Shown: positions 16,442 through 24,873 of the stretch, one piece after another
Layout of the letters: every line of letters begins with the position of its first letter
Position numbering within the stretch: position 1 is the stretch's first letter
From: Methylobacterium sp. NEAU K
Lineage (GTDB): Bacteria; Pseudomonadota; Alphaproteobacteria; Rhizobiales; Beijerinckiaceae
NCBI RefSeq assembly: GCF_030700285.1
Contig: NZ_JAUYZJ010000020.1
Location: 1 to 64,000 of the forward strand
Reading direction: 5' to 3'
Length of the DNA: 64,000 nucleotides
Notes under the pieces: model-generated
Seen by the model: the letters and a program-made list of their open reading frames with translations, nothing else
Databases searched by the model: none
Told to the model about the DNA's origin: nothing
Translations under genes and position numbers: made by a program

Positions 16442-16749
16442 CGGCGCCGGAGCTCGTAGTGGAAGGCGCGGTCGGTCGCGGCGGAGGCGTCGTGGCCGAG
16501 CGTGAAGGTGCCGTTGCCCGTCGAGCGCACGAAGACCGGCGCCGCGGCCGCGCTGGCGCTGCGAGGCGAAAGCACCACCATGGTGTCGGTCGTGCACAGC
16601 TTGTCGGTGACGGGCGTGCTGGTGGCGTTCGCCACGAGGGTGACATCGCCGCTTGCGTTCGTACCGCCAGTTGCGAGATCGCGGATCGCGTCCCCGTGCT
16701 TGTCGAGGTTCGCTTGGCTGAGGGCGTTGCCGCGCGGTGGGATGTTCAT
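16438..16749 (-). CDS. Small beta-rich virion protein
   Basis: 103 aa from MNIPPRGNALSQANLDKHGD. The C-terminal half has a beta-sandwich feel (PVFVRSTGNGTFTLGHDASA). It is translationally coupled on both sides within the tail gene cluster; possibly a minor tail or decoration protein. Family not recognised. Confidence 0.55.
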   Translation of the reverse strand: MNIPPRGNALSQANLDKHGDAIRDLATGGTNASGDVTLVANATSTPVTDKLCTTDTMVVLSPRSASAAAAPVFVRSTGNGTFTLGHDASAATDRAFHYELRRR

Positions 16750-18242
16750 GCCCGGCCCTCCGGCACGGCGTCGGGCTCGACAGCGGTCGCGTAGGTCCAG
16801 GGATCGCCGGCCGGGATGGCTACCTGCACGCGGTGATACCGGCCCGAGGCGTGGCAGGGGGCGAAACGCTCGCGGTTCGGGCCGCTCGGTGACCGCCACC
16901 GGACCAGCGTCGATGCCCCAAGGCTCTCGCGGGTGCCGACCTGAGCCGTCCAGGTGTCCGCATCCGTGTCGACCCGCACGCCACGCGCGTAGGTCCGGTT
17001 CGGGCGCGATAGCTGCGCGTCGGGCGTGCAGATTGTGGCCGCCATGCTCGGCCCTTCGAGGAGCGCGAGCCGATTGTCCGTGCCCCAGATGCCGATCAGC
17101 GGGTTGCCGCCCGAGAACAGCGCGGAGTCGAGCGAGAGCCCGTCCGCGAAGTCGTAGGGCGCATTGCCGTTGTCGATGTCCTCGCTGATCGAGTCGATGC
17201 TCACCGGCGCCGTCTCGGCGCGCAGGAAGTAGCGCAGCGCGATATCAAGCTGTGTCCAGCGATCCTGCACGGAGTCGTAGACCAGCACGAGGTCGAGCAG
17301 CGTCGGGTCCGAAACCCGCGTGCTCTTCATCGCGAACAGCACGCGGCTGCCGGTCGGATCACCGACGGCGACGGCGGTGTGCGCATAGGTCGGATCCCGG
17401 AGCGACTGGATCCAGCCGTTCACGCGGTTCTTGCCGATCGGAACCGTGGTTCCGGCCGCGAAGGCGTAGGCGCCGTCCCGGTCGAGGAAGAAGATGGTCG
17501 GTCCGATCTTCTGGACCGCCCAAGGCGCCACCGCACCGCGGTCGTCCTCTAGCTTCGAGCGCTGGAAGATCTGGCTCGAACCCGGGCTGAAGACCATCTG
17601 CTGGATCGCGCGATCCTGAAAGACGATCAGGCTGTTATCCATTCCGACTAGGCCGGTGACGTGGCCGCCGTCAGGGAAGATCTGAATGTCCGAGTCCTGC
17701 ACTCCGGACGTCCAGTAGGTCGGATCGCCGAGGGCAGACCAGTCGATCGCCGTAGGATCGGAGGCCAGAGAGCCGAGCACGAGGAACTCGTTCATGACCG
17801 CGGCGAAGCGGGCCCGGGGCGGCGGGTTGGTCGGATCGGCCGCCACTAGGTCGGCGAAAGCGGTGCCGACCGCGATGTCGATCACCTGTGGCGCCGCGCC
17901 GAGATGCACCGCGAACAGGCGCGTGCCGTAGAGCGCGAAGGACCAGTAATCGCCCTCCGGTAGCAGGTACGAGGACGGGCCGGAGACGTCGTCCCAGGCG
18001 TTCGTGGCCGCGTTCAGCCGGTAGAGCTTCGTCGCGGTGCCCGCGAACGCCACCCAGGAGCCGTTCGGCGCCTGAACCGAGATCGAGCCGCGGCAGGCCT
18101 CCGGCAGCGGTTGCGTGACTGGGTTCGGCGAGGGCACCGGGCCATAGCCGTCAGGCCGCGGGAACACGTTGCGCGCGACGGCCGAGACCGTGGCGTCGTT
18201 CGAGGCGACGTCGGGCGCCCAGGCGCCGAAAGGGATCTTCAC
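16746..18242 (-). CDS. P22 gp10-like tail/packaged-DNA stabilisation protein
   Basis: 498 aa. Starts MKIPFGAWAPDVASNDATVS and continues with repeated blades typical of the beta-propeller hub of P22-type gp10 (WVAFAGTATKLYRLNAATNA; DNSLIVFQDRAIQQMVFSPG; KIGPTIFFLDRDGAYAFAAG). These proteins close the head-tail channel in short-tailed phages. ATGA overlaps link it to the gp4-like gene upstream and the small protein downstream. A gp10-like hub next to a gp4-like adaptor is the strongest sign that this is a short-tailed phage. Confidence 0.75.
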   Translation of the reverse strand: MKIPFGAWAPDVASNDATVSAVARNVFPRPDGYGPVPSPNPVTQPLPEACRGSISVQAPNGSWVAFAGTATKLYRLNAATNAWDDVSGPSSYLLPEGDYWSFALYGTRLFAVHLGAAPQVIDIAVGTAFADLVAADPTNPPPRARFAAVMNEFLVLGSLASDPTAIDWSALGDPTYWTSGVQDSDIQIFPDGGHVTGLVGMDNSLIVFQDRAIQQMVFSPGSSQIFQRSKLEDDRGAVAPWAVQKIGPTIFFLDRDGAYAFAAGTTVPIGKNRVNGWIQSLRDPTYAHTAVAVGDPTGSRVLFAMKSTRVSDPTLLDLVLVYDSVQDRWTQLDIALRYFLRAETAPVSIDSISEDIDNGNAPYDFADGLSLDSALFSGGNPLIGIWGTDNRLALLEGPSMAATICTPDAQLSRPNRTYARGVRVDTDADTWTAQVGTRESLGASTLVRWRSPSGPNRERFAPCHASGRYHRVQVAIPAGDPWTYATAVEPDAVPEGRA

Positions 18243-19369
18243 AGGTCGTAGGCCTGGACGACGCCGGTACCGGCCATCGTGGTGGCCAGACCCTTGAGCG
18301 AGGTCGACGCCTCGGAGACCGCCGTGTCCATGGCCGCCTTCAGCGCCGGGTCCTTGAGGCGGTGAAGCGCGAGGTAGCGCTTCGCGTAGGACGCGATCAG
18401 GTCATAGGCCTCGTCGACCCAGGCGTTGGTGTCCGCATCGGTTGCAGGCGCACCGAGCCGCACATGGCCGGTGAAGCGGATCGTGTAGACGACATCCGGG
18501 ATCGGGAAGAGACGGTAGCCCTCCGAGAACTTGGCGAAGTAGGCCGGCTGTCCGGACTGGTTCTGATCGCCCAGCGCCTCGAGGCTCGCGAGCGGCACGT
18601 TCCGGAGCATCCAGGTCGTGTCGCTGGCGTCGATCGCCACCGCGGTGTCGATGGCCAGCATGACGTTCTGCCCGGCGAGGTAAGCGCCGCCGTAGCCGGC
18701 CTGTCCCGGCACGGTCACGAAGGACAGCACGCCGTCGTTGAACGCGAACCGCTCTCGCTGCCAGAAGCCAATCGCGCTGCGGCAGGCGTTGCGGATCGCA
18801 CCCTCCAGGTCAGGACGATCCAGTTCGTCCATGATGTTAGCGACCATGCGCCCGAGGGTCGGCGAGCCGTCGTCCTCGGAGGTCCCGTCCGCCAGGATGC
18901 GAGGGTTGTCGACGGCCGCGGCGAAAGCCGACTTCACCTGTGCGGTGGAGTCGGGAAAGAGGAAGCCGGCGCCTGATGCGCCAGCTCCCGCCACCGGCAG
19001 GAGCGTCAGGAGATAGTCCGCGCTGCCGTCGATCGCGCCGCCGGGCTTCAGGATCTGGACCTGGACCCAATACACGCCCGGCCGCTGACCTGCCGTGTCG
19101 GCCGCCTGGATCGTGAACAGCAGGCTCGATGCGCCGCTCACGACCACGATTTGCAGCGTGCCGAGCGCCGTCGACCACGTGGCGAAAACAGGCCCGCGCG
19201 TGCCGTCAGGATTGAAGGTGCCGAACTGGACGATCGCGGTGTAGCCGCCGCTGAGGTCGACGTCGACGACGTTCCCCTGGCCGTCGAAGCCCGTGTAGGG
19301 GATCTCGACAACCTGCGGATCCCCGACAGGGAAAGCGAGGCCGCTCGCAGGCGCCGAAGACGAGGCCAT
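18239..19369 (-). CDS. P22 gp4-like head-completion/adaptor protein with extra N-terminal beta domain
   Basis: 376 aa. The C-terminal part (from about residue 170, MVANIMDELDRPDLEGAIRN, then ACRSAIGFWQRERFAFND) is the helical adaptor fold that docks under the portal. In front is a beta-sandwich-like domain (residues 15-125; VEIPYTGFDGQGNVVDVDLS, ASSLLFTIQAADTAGQRPGV) resembling the BppU N-terminal type of baseplate domain. gp4 itself is only about 165 aa, so this is a two-domain fusion. The fusion is read directly; its role is inference. Confidence 0.7.
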   Translation of the reverse strand: MASSSAPASGLAFPVGDPQVVEIPYTGFDGQGNVVDVDLSGGYTAIVQFGTFNPDGTRGPVFATWSTALGTLQIVVVSGASSLLFTIQAADTAGQRPGVYWVQVQILKPGGAIDGSADYLLTLLPVAGAGASGAGFLFPDSTAQVKSAFAAAVDNPRILADGTSEDDGSPTLGRMVANIMDELDRPDLEGAIRNACRSAIGFWQRERFAFNDGVLSFVTVPGQAGYGGAYLAGQNVMLAIDTAVAIDASDTTWMLRNVPLASLEALGDQNQSGQPAYFAKFSEGYRLFPIPDVVYTIRFTGHVRLGAPATDADTNAWVDEAYDLIASYAKRYLALHRLKDPALKAAMDTAVSEASTSLKGLATTMAGTGVVQAYDL

Positions 19370-19379
19370 GGCGATCGCC

Positions 19380-19898
19380 CTACGGGTGGTTGATCACAGC
19401 CGAGTTCACCGTGAACGGCACGCCCGTCGCCACGGTGGTGGTGTTCACGACGATGTCGGCGCTGCTCGTTCCGACGGTCAGGCTGCCGATGGCGATCACA
19501 CCCGCGTTGGTGATCACAGCGGCATTGGCCGCCGTGCAGCTCGCCACCGGGTTCGCGCTCTGGGCCGAGGATTCCAGCGAGAGCTGCGTGCCCGAGACCG
19601 AGATGCCCGCCACCGGGAGTGGGATGATCGCGCAAACACCGGTGGTGGACGAGGTGACGCCGGTCGTCCCCTGCGTCGTCACGAAGGACGAGGACCCGAT
19701 CACGAGGGACGGCGCCGAGGCGGTGCCGGTGGAGGCCGCGTAGGTCAGGCCCTTAATCGTGTCGGCGATGACCTGAAGACGCTGGGTCTTCGCGGCGGTG
19801 ATGTAGTTCGGTGCAGCACTGGCCAGGGGAGCCAGTCCGGCGATCAGGGCGAGCGCCAGCAGCCCGGCGGTGAGGCGCCGGTGGAGGAAGGTCAACAT
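19380..19898 (-). CDS. Phage protein with signal-like N-terminus, Ser/Thr/Ala-rich
   Basis: 172 aa. Starts MLTFLHRRLTAGLLALALIA, a convincing signal or TM segment, followed by TAAKTQRLQVIADTIKGLTY and a beta-rich, Ser/Thr-rich body with two cysteines. GGAG lies upstream of the ATG. It lies between the fibre genes and the adaptor gene. A signal peptide in a virion cluster is unusual, and the 22505-24214 fibre protein also has one. Confidence 0.55.
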   Translation of the reverse strand: MLTFLHRRLTAGLLALALIAGLAPLASAAPNYITAAKTQRLQVIADTIKGLTYAASTGTASAPSLVIGSSSFVTTQGTTGVTSSTTGVCAIIPLPVAGISVSGTQLSLESSAQSANPVASCTAANAAVITNAGVIAIGSLTVGTSSADIVVNTTTVATGVPFTVNSAVINHP

Positions 19899-19911
19899 CG
19901 GGGGTCTCCGG

Positions 19912-22062
19912 TTAGGCGGCTCGGGAGGCAGTGAGCCGGGTGGGGGCGCTTCGGCGGGCAGCCAGCCGCGCGGGCATGATCTGGCTCGCGGAGAGCTGGA
20001 TCGGGGTGTTGCGCTGTGCCCGCAGGACGACGTCCGGACGCGGGATCTGAAGGGCGACGATGGTGGCGCCGTCACCGGCCTCGGAAGCCGAGAGGACGGC
20101 CGTCGGCGGCAGACCGTTGACTGCGGCGAGGGCCGCCGTGTCGAGGCTTTCTGATGCCGAGAGGCTCGCCTGCGGGATGATCCCGCCGACCGCCGAAACC
20201 GTATCTGCCGGCTCCGTGGCGCCGAGCGATGCCGTCGTACGCGTGGCAGCGGCACCAGAAGCGGTATCCTGCCCCTCCGGCGCTGCGAGCACCGCTGTGA
20301 CGGCAGAGGTCGCCGAGACCGCCGGCGCATCGGCTGCCTCGCTACCCGACAGGGCGCCGCTGGTCTGGGTCGACGCCGTCCCGGAGGCCGTATCCGGGCT
20401 TTCGATCGCTGCGAGGTAGTTTGAGCCCTGCTGTCCCGCGATTGCGGCTGTGTCGAGCGGCTCGCTCGCCGTCAACGCTCCGAACGTCCTCGTCGAGGCC
20501 GCCCCAACCGTCATGTCCGGCTGTTCGGCGGCCGCGAGGTTCGCAGACGTCACGCTCGACGCGGCCACGGCGGCCGTATCGGCCTGCTCTGCACTGGCCA
20601 GCGAGGCGAGCGTGGTCGTCGCGGCCGTAACGGACGCGGTATCCGGCACCTCGTTGCCGGCCAGGGCTCCCTTGGTGGCGCTCGTGGCCGAGCCGGAGGC
20701 GGTGTCGGCCGGCTCCGTCCCGGACAGAGCACTGGACGTCGCGGTCGAGCCCGCGCCTGAGGCCGTATCTGTCTGCTCGTTGCTCGCGAGCGCGGCAGTC
20801 GTCTGGGACGCCGCCGATGCTGCGGCCGCGTCGGCCACCTCAGCGCCAGCCAGAGCGCTGGAGGTTGCATCAGACGCCGCGATTGCAGCCGTGTCGGCGG
20901 CTTCATTCCCGGCCAGGGCGGCCGCCCCCTGGGTCGAGGTCGTGACAGCTGCCGTGTCCGGCTGTTCTGTCGCCGCGAGGGTCGCGCCACCGCCCTGAGA
21001 GGCTGCGATCGAGGCGGTGTCCGACTGCTCGGACCCGGAAAGGGTGCCAGTGGTCTGGGTGGAGGCCGAGACAACAGCCGTGTCGGCCTGCTCGGAGCCG
21101 GCGACGGCTCCGGAGGTTACGGTCGAGCCTGCGACGGCCGCGGTGTCGCTCGCCTCGTTTCCGGCCAGGGTTCCGGTAGTCTTGTCGGTCGCGGCGACCG
21201 CGGCTGTGTCGGCGGTTTCGTTCGCCGCCAGGGTTGCCGTCTGGCTGCCCCCCGTCGAGACGGTCGGGGCCGAGGCGTAATATGGGTGTCCGGTCGGCAG
21301 CGACGCCTGCGTGCCGCCATTCCAAGCCAGATAGCCTTCGAGCTTCTGGAGCTCCGACGTGGTGAGGATACCGGCGGTGACGACGACCTCAAACAGGGCT
21401 CCGATCGAGCCCTCGTTGTTACCGGAGTACGAGTTCGACAGCACGCCCATTCGGTCCATGGACAGACCAGCGAAGCTCGTCGTGATCGAGCCGCCATTGG
21501 ACGTTGCTAGGGTGCCGTTAGTCGCCGCTACGCTCGACGTGCTGCTGAGCGCGTATCCCTCATACAACTGGACGACGTTGTCGGCGCGCGCCGCCGTGTT
21601 CGATATATTAAAATTTTGCCAATAATAACTGGCCGGAGCAGCATCGCCGTTACCGAAGATCGGTATGATGCCGCCCTGATTGTAATCAGGGTTGCCGACC
21701 GTATTGAACGAAACGAGGCGGTTATGGGTGCCCGAGCACTTGAAGATCGCGTGCGCGTTGATCGGCTTACCGGACGGGTAAGCCATGCCCGCGTTGGTGC
21801 GGAAGCCTTGGTAATTCGCCGTGTTGGTGATCGACGGGCGCGTGCCGTCGAGGCCAGTTGCGAGATAGGACGGCTGATTGCCAGCAGTCGCCTGCAGGAG
21901 GTGCCGGGCCTTGCCGGAGGCATCCGACCACTGGCTGACAATCCCGGCCGCCTGGGTGACCTGGGATCCGTTCGCCTGGACGCCGTTGACGTCCTTCAGA
22001 TAGTACCAGCCTTCGAGCGTGACGCTGGTCAGGTCTGTCGGGACCCAAGGGCGCGTTGCCAT
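19912..22062 (-). CDS. Tail-fibre-like protein: N-terminal beta domain plus about eighteen 21-aa repeats
   Basis: 716 aa. Residues 1-265 look like a LamG/concanavalin-type beta-sandwich (VTLEGWYYLKDVNGVQANGS; SQWSDASGKARHLLQATAGN). Residues of about 270-670 are near-continuous repeats of 21 aa with consensus LAxxExxDTAxxxAxxxT (e.g. LAGNEASDTAAVAG, LSGSEQSDTASIAA, LASNEQTDTASGAG). The last 40 residues are basic (LRAQRNTPIQLSASQIMPAR). Repeats of the E..DTA kind occur in alphaproteobacterial phage tail proteins and probably form an extended rod. Unit number may vary by recombination. Confidence 0.7.
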   Translation of the reverse strand: MATRPWVPTDLTSVTLEGWYYLKDVNGVQANGSQVTQAAGIVSQWSDASGKARHLLQATAGNQPSYLATGLDGTRPSITNTANYQGFRTNAGMAYPSGKPINAHAIFKCSGTHNRLVSFNTVGNPDYNQGGIIPIFGNGDAAPASYYWQNFNISNTAARADNVVQLYEGYALSSTSSVAATNGTLATSNGGSITTSFAGLSMDRMGVLSNSYSGNNEGSIGALFEVVVTAGILTTSELQKLEGYLAWNGGTQASLPTGHPYYASAPTVSTGGSQTATLAANETADTAAVAATDKTTGTLAGNEASDTAAVAGSTVTSGAVAGSEQADTAVVSASTQTTGTLSGSEQSDTASIAASQGGGATLAATEQPDTAAVTTSTQGAAALAGNEAADTAAIAASDATSSALAGAEVADAAAASAASQTTAALASNEQTDTASGAGSTATSSALSGTEPADTASGSATSATKGALAGNEVPDTASVTAATTTLASLASAEQADTAAVAASSVTSANLAAAEQPDMTVGAASTRTFGALTASEPLDTAAIAGQQGSNYLAAIESPDTASGTASTQTSGALSGSEAADAPAVSATSAVTAVLAAPEGQDTASGAAATRTTASLGATEPADTVSAVGGIIPQASLSASESLDTAALAAVNGLPPTAVLSASEAGDGATIVALQIPRPDVVLRAQRNTPIQLSASQIMPARLAARRSAPTRLTASRAA
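20050..21240. repeat. Tandem 63-bp coding repeats
   Basis: DNA coding for the 21-aa E..DTA repeats of the fibre-like protein. Units are diverged at the DNA level but keep length. Not a CRISPR: no identical repeats, and open reading frame throughout. Confidence 0.75.
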
Positions 22063-22451
22063 TAGACGATCGCCTTAAGTGTCGGCGGCGCCGGCCACCA
22101 CGAGGCGTCTTCGACCTCGACGGCCACGGTCGCGGCGATGTCCTGTGCGACGAAGTCTGCGACGGTCACGGGCGGCGTTTTGGTGGCGTCGACCACGAAG
22201 CTGTTGCCGGGCACCGCTTCGCAGTGGCGAACCACCCAATTCCCGTCCAGGCGCTGACGCGGCATGTCCCATGTCAGCGTCTTGGCCGCGTTCGGCAGCA
22301 ACACGCCATCGCTGGCGCGCTTTCCGGTGATTGCGCCGGTGCTGTCGACCGCATAGCCCTGCGCGGCATAGACGGTCCGAGCCCGCGCATTGATGCCATC
22401 CACACACGCCTGCGCGTCGGCCTGCGTCGGGAAGACGTAGCATCGAGCCAT
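22062..22451 (-). CDS. Phage hypothetical protein next to the fibre genes
   Basis: 129 aa, starts MARCYVFPTQADAQACVDGI. Beta strands and a central NWVVRHCEAVPGNSFVVD; the end is Trp/Pro-rich (VEVEDASWWPAPPTLKAIV). One base overlaps the next gene start (ATTAGA.. region), so it is co-transcribed with the 716-aa protein. It may be a fibre assembly factor. No family recognised. Confidence 0.6.
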   Translation of the reverse strand: MARCYVFPTQADAQACVDGINARARTVYAAQGYAVDSTGAITGKRASDGVLLPNAAKTLTWDMPRQRLDGNWVVRHCEAVPGNSFVVDATKTPPVTVADFVAQDIAATVAVEVEDASWWPAPPTLKAIV

Positions 22452-22504
22452 GCTGCTCTCCGCGCTCGGATCAGAGGATGGGGGGAGAGAGGGGCGGAAA
22501 CAGC

Positions 22505-24214
22505 TCAGAGCCGCGTCTTCACGGACTGCTGAACGTTGAAATACACCGTCCCATTGTTCGTCGAGCCCTCGACCACGAACGTATGCAGTCCCTCTGACAG
22601 GGTTCCGACGTATTCAGACGATGGAGAGCCCACAAACGAACTGGTGACACCGATCTGCGACTCGGACCCGCTCGCGGTGCCGTCCACGTAGTTCATGGTA
22701 TACACGGTGCCGTTGCTGCTATTGTTCAAGTTTCCGGTAATGCGCGCCGTGACCGGCTCCAGCCCCCAGGTCAAAGCCCCGAGCGTCTGGCTCAGCGCGA
22801 CGTAGGTGGATGACGTCGTGGAAGCCTTGTTCGTCAGAGTTGCGGCGACAAACTCGCGCTGATTGAACCACGAGGCGGTGTAGCGCTGGGTTGGGCTATC
22901 GGCGAACGTGCCCGGAGTCCCCGGCGCCGTGTAGGCCATGCCGACCAGTGTGCGGGTGCCATCGCCCGACTTGATCTCGATGCCCGTGGTCGCACTCGTG
23001 GCATGGCCGGTCGTGACCATCTCGCAGGTCAGCGAGCCACCACTGACGTAGAGGTATGCGTAATAGAGGGTCCCGGCGGTCAGGCCGCTGTTCGAGCAGG
23101 TGACCCCAGCCGAGGGCACCGTCTGATAGGTGCCGTTGATGTTGATCAGGTTGCCGTTGAGCGGCTTCACCAGTAGCGCCGACGCGCTGCTGAAGGACAG
23201 TCGGACCTGCCCCATCGCCGAACCAGACGCCACGCGATCGGCGTAGGCCGTGGTCGCGAGCTTCGTGCTGTTGTCGTTTGCGGCCTGGGTCGGCGCCGTC
23301 GGAGTGCCGGTCAGGGGCGGCGAGGCGAGGGGCGCGTAGGTCGACGAGACCGAGGACGTCGTGGGGTACGAGCCCAGTGCGCCGGTCACAAAGCCCGTGG
23401 TCGCGATCTGGGTCGTGTTCGTGCCGGCCGTTGCGGTCGGAGCCGTGGGCGTGCCGACGAGCGCGGGCGAGGCCAGCGCCGCCTTGGCGCCGAGCGCCGC
23501 CGCCACGCTGTAGGAGGTCAGCGCCTTGGCGTCGTCCGTACCCGTCGCGACGTCACTTTGCGCGGCTTTCGGGACCGTGACGGTACGATCTGCCGTGAGG
23601 TCACCGCCGCCGGTCGCGAGACCGCCCGTGAGGATCTGGCGCGAGGTCGGGACACCGCCGGTCCCACCTCCGCTACCACCGCCCGCGGCAACTGCCGTGG
23701 CGACGAACTGCGTGGTGGCGATCTGGTTGGTGCCGGTGCCCGCCGAAGCAGTGGGCGCCGTCGGGATGCCGGTGAAAGTCGGCGAGGCGATGGGAGCCTT
23801 CAGAACCTCCACGCCCTGCGCGCGGCTCGTCTCAGCCGAGATCGCGGTGGCATTCGTCGCGATGCTGGCGGTGTTCGCCTGCTCTGCCGCTTGGGCCCGG
23901 CTAGCCTCGGCCTGCTCGGCCGTCTGGGCCCGCAGGATCTCAGCCGCGAGCGCGCCGCCGTCGGCGACCGTACCCGTGATCGTGCCGACGTTCAGCAGAG
24001 CGGCGGCACCGAGCGCGCTGAAGCGACCGGTGACCAGGTTCTGGAGGAAGAGGTCGTTCTGGTAGAGCTTGGTGACGGCCGCCGAGATCGGTTCAGCAGG
24101 GGTCCCGCCGCCGCCGACATTCGGCTGCTGGAGCGCGGATTGCGCGAGCACCAGCGACGGCGCGAGCGCGAGAATGGCGGCGCTAACCAGGCGCCGGAAC
24201 CGGTGCTGGATCAT
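22505..24214 (-). CDS. Tail-fibre protein with phage-type TAPTA/TTQIATT repeats
   Basis: 569 aa. A signal-like start (MIQHRFRRLVSAAILALAPS), a helical coiled-coil segment (LRAQTAEQAEASRAQAAEQA), then three copies of the classic fibre repeat ASPxLTGTPTAPTA...TTQIATTxFV (for example TNTTQIATTGFVTGALGSYP). The C-terminal beta-rich part from about residue 340 is likely the receptor-binding end. ATGA overlap with the small gene 24211-24381. Confidence 0.75.
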   Translation of the reverse strand: MIQHRFRRLVSAAILALAPSLVLAQSALQQPNVGGGGTPAEPISAAVTKLYQNDLFLQNLVTGRFSALGAAALLNVGTITGTVADGGALAAEILRAQTAEQAEASRAQAAEQANTASIATNATAISAETSRAQGVEVLKAPIASPTFTGIPTAPTASAGTGTNQIATTQFVATAVAAGGGSGGGTGGVPTSRQILTGGLATGGGDLTADRTVTVPKAAQSDVATGTDDAKALTSYSVAAALGAKAALASPALVGTPTAPTATAGTNTTQIATTGFVTGALGSYPTTSSVSSTYAPLASPPLTGTPTAPTQAANDNSTKLATTAYADRVASGSAMGQVRLSFSSASALLVKPLNGNLININGTYQTVPSAGVTCSNSGLTAGTLYYAYLYVSGGSLTCEMVTTGHATSATTGIEIKSGDGTRTLVGMAYTAPGTPGTFADSPTQRYTASWFNQREFVAATLTNKASTTSSTYVALSQTLGALTWGLEPVTARITGNLNNSSNGTVYTMNYVDGTASGSESQIGVTSSFVGSPSSEYVGTLSEGLHTFVVEGSTNNGTVYFNVQQSVKTRL

Positions 24215-24381
24215 CGACGGCCTTTCGAGCGGCGCGTGGGCTTCCGAGGCGCAGCAGGCGCGAGCTCGGGCTTGCGGTCGGGTGGAGGAGAAGCCGGCTC
24301 CGGCGCGGGGGCCGGAGCCGGTGCAGGTGCTTCGACGAGCGCCGCAGCGCCCGCATGCAGCACCCAGTACGCGGCCAGCAT
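24211..24381 (-). CDS. Pro/Ala-rich basic mini-protein, 56 aa
   Basis: Starts MLAAYWVLHAGAAALVEAPA, continues with an alternating Ala-Pro stretch and ends KPTRRSKGRR. The start overlaps the stop of the decoration-protein gene (TGATG) and the stop overlaps the fibre gene start (ATGA), so it is locked into the operon. A short hydrophobic N-terminus and basic tail are all that can be said. Confidence 0.55.
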   Translation of the reverse strand: MLAAYWVLHAGAAALVEAPAPAPAPAPEPASPPPDRKPELAPAAPRKPTRRSKGRR

Positions 24382-24773
24382 CAGCCGTCGTTGTTGGGGC
24401 AGTAGTGGAACACGATCGTGGCCACGCCTGCGACCGGACCGCCCGCGATCGTGCCGTAGATCGGCGTGTCGGCGGGGAGCCGGCCCTTCAGCGTCGCGGT
24501 GTCGATGCGCTTCACGCCCGCCGCGGTGACGGCGGTGTCACCGGCGGCGGCGAGATCGCTACCGCCGAGAGTCGTGCCGAGCACCAGCGAGGCGCCAGCC
24601 GTGAAGGCGGCTTCGACGAGGACCAGGAGCGAGGAGATCAGCGCACCGGCCGGCAGCGAGGCCGGCAGGATGAAGGCGCCGTTGGCGAAGGTGACCGTCA
24701 TGCGGACGTAGTGCGAGTCCTGCTCGCGATACTCGCGAACCGGCGGGAACACGGGGGGGACGTTGGTGGTCAC
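24381..24773 (-). CDS. Small virion protein, possible head decoration
   Basis: 130 aa starting MTTNVPPVFPPVREYREQDS. It is a beta-rich protein with Gly/Ala-rich strands (LVLVEAAFTAGASLVLGTTL) and ends GVATIVFHYCPNNDG. Position right after the major capsid gene fits a decoration or head-stabilising protein; this is context only. Confidence 0.55.
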   Translation of the reverse strand: MTTNVPPVFPPVREYREQDSHYVRMTVTFANGAFILPASLPAGALISSLLVLVEAAFTAGASLVLGTTLGGSDLAAAGDTAVTAAGVKRIDTATLKGRLPADTPIYGTIAGGPVAGVATIVFHYCPNNDG

Positions 24774-24873
24774 GAGGACCTCCTGTTCAGGCAGATCAGG
24801 GAAAGGGCGAGGACGGGCCGGAGCACGGGGCTCCGGCCCGGGTCAGCCATCAGGCTGGATCAGCGATGAGGGA

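Noticed and set aside
20050..21240. CRISPR-like repeat array
   Set aside because: Units are 63 bp, diverged and coding in one frame without spacers; they are protein repeats.
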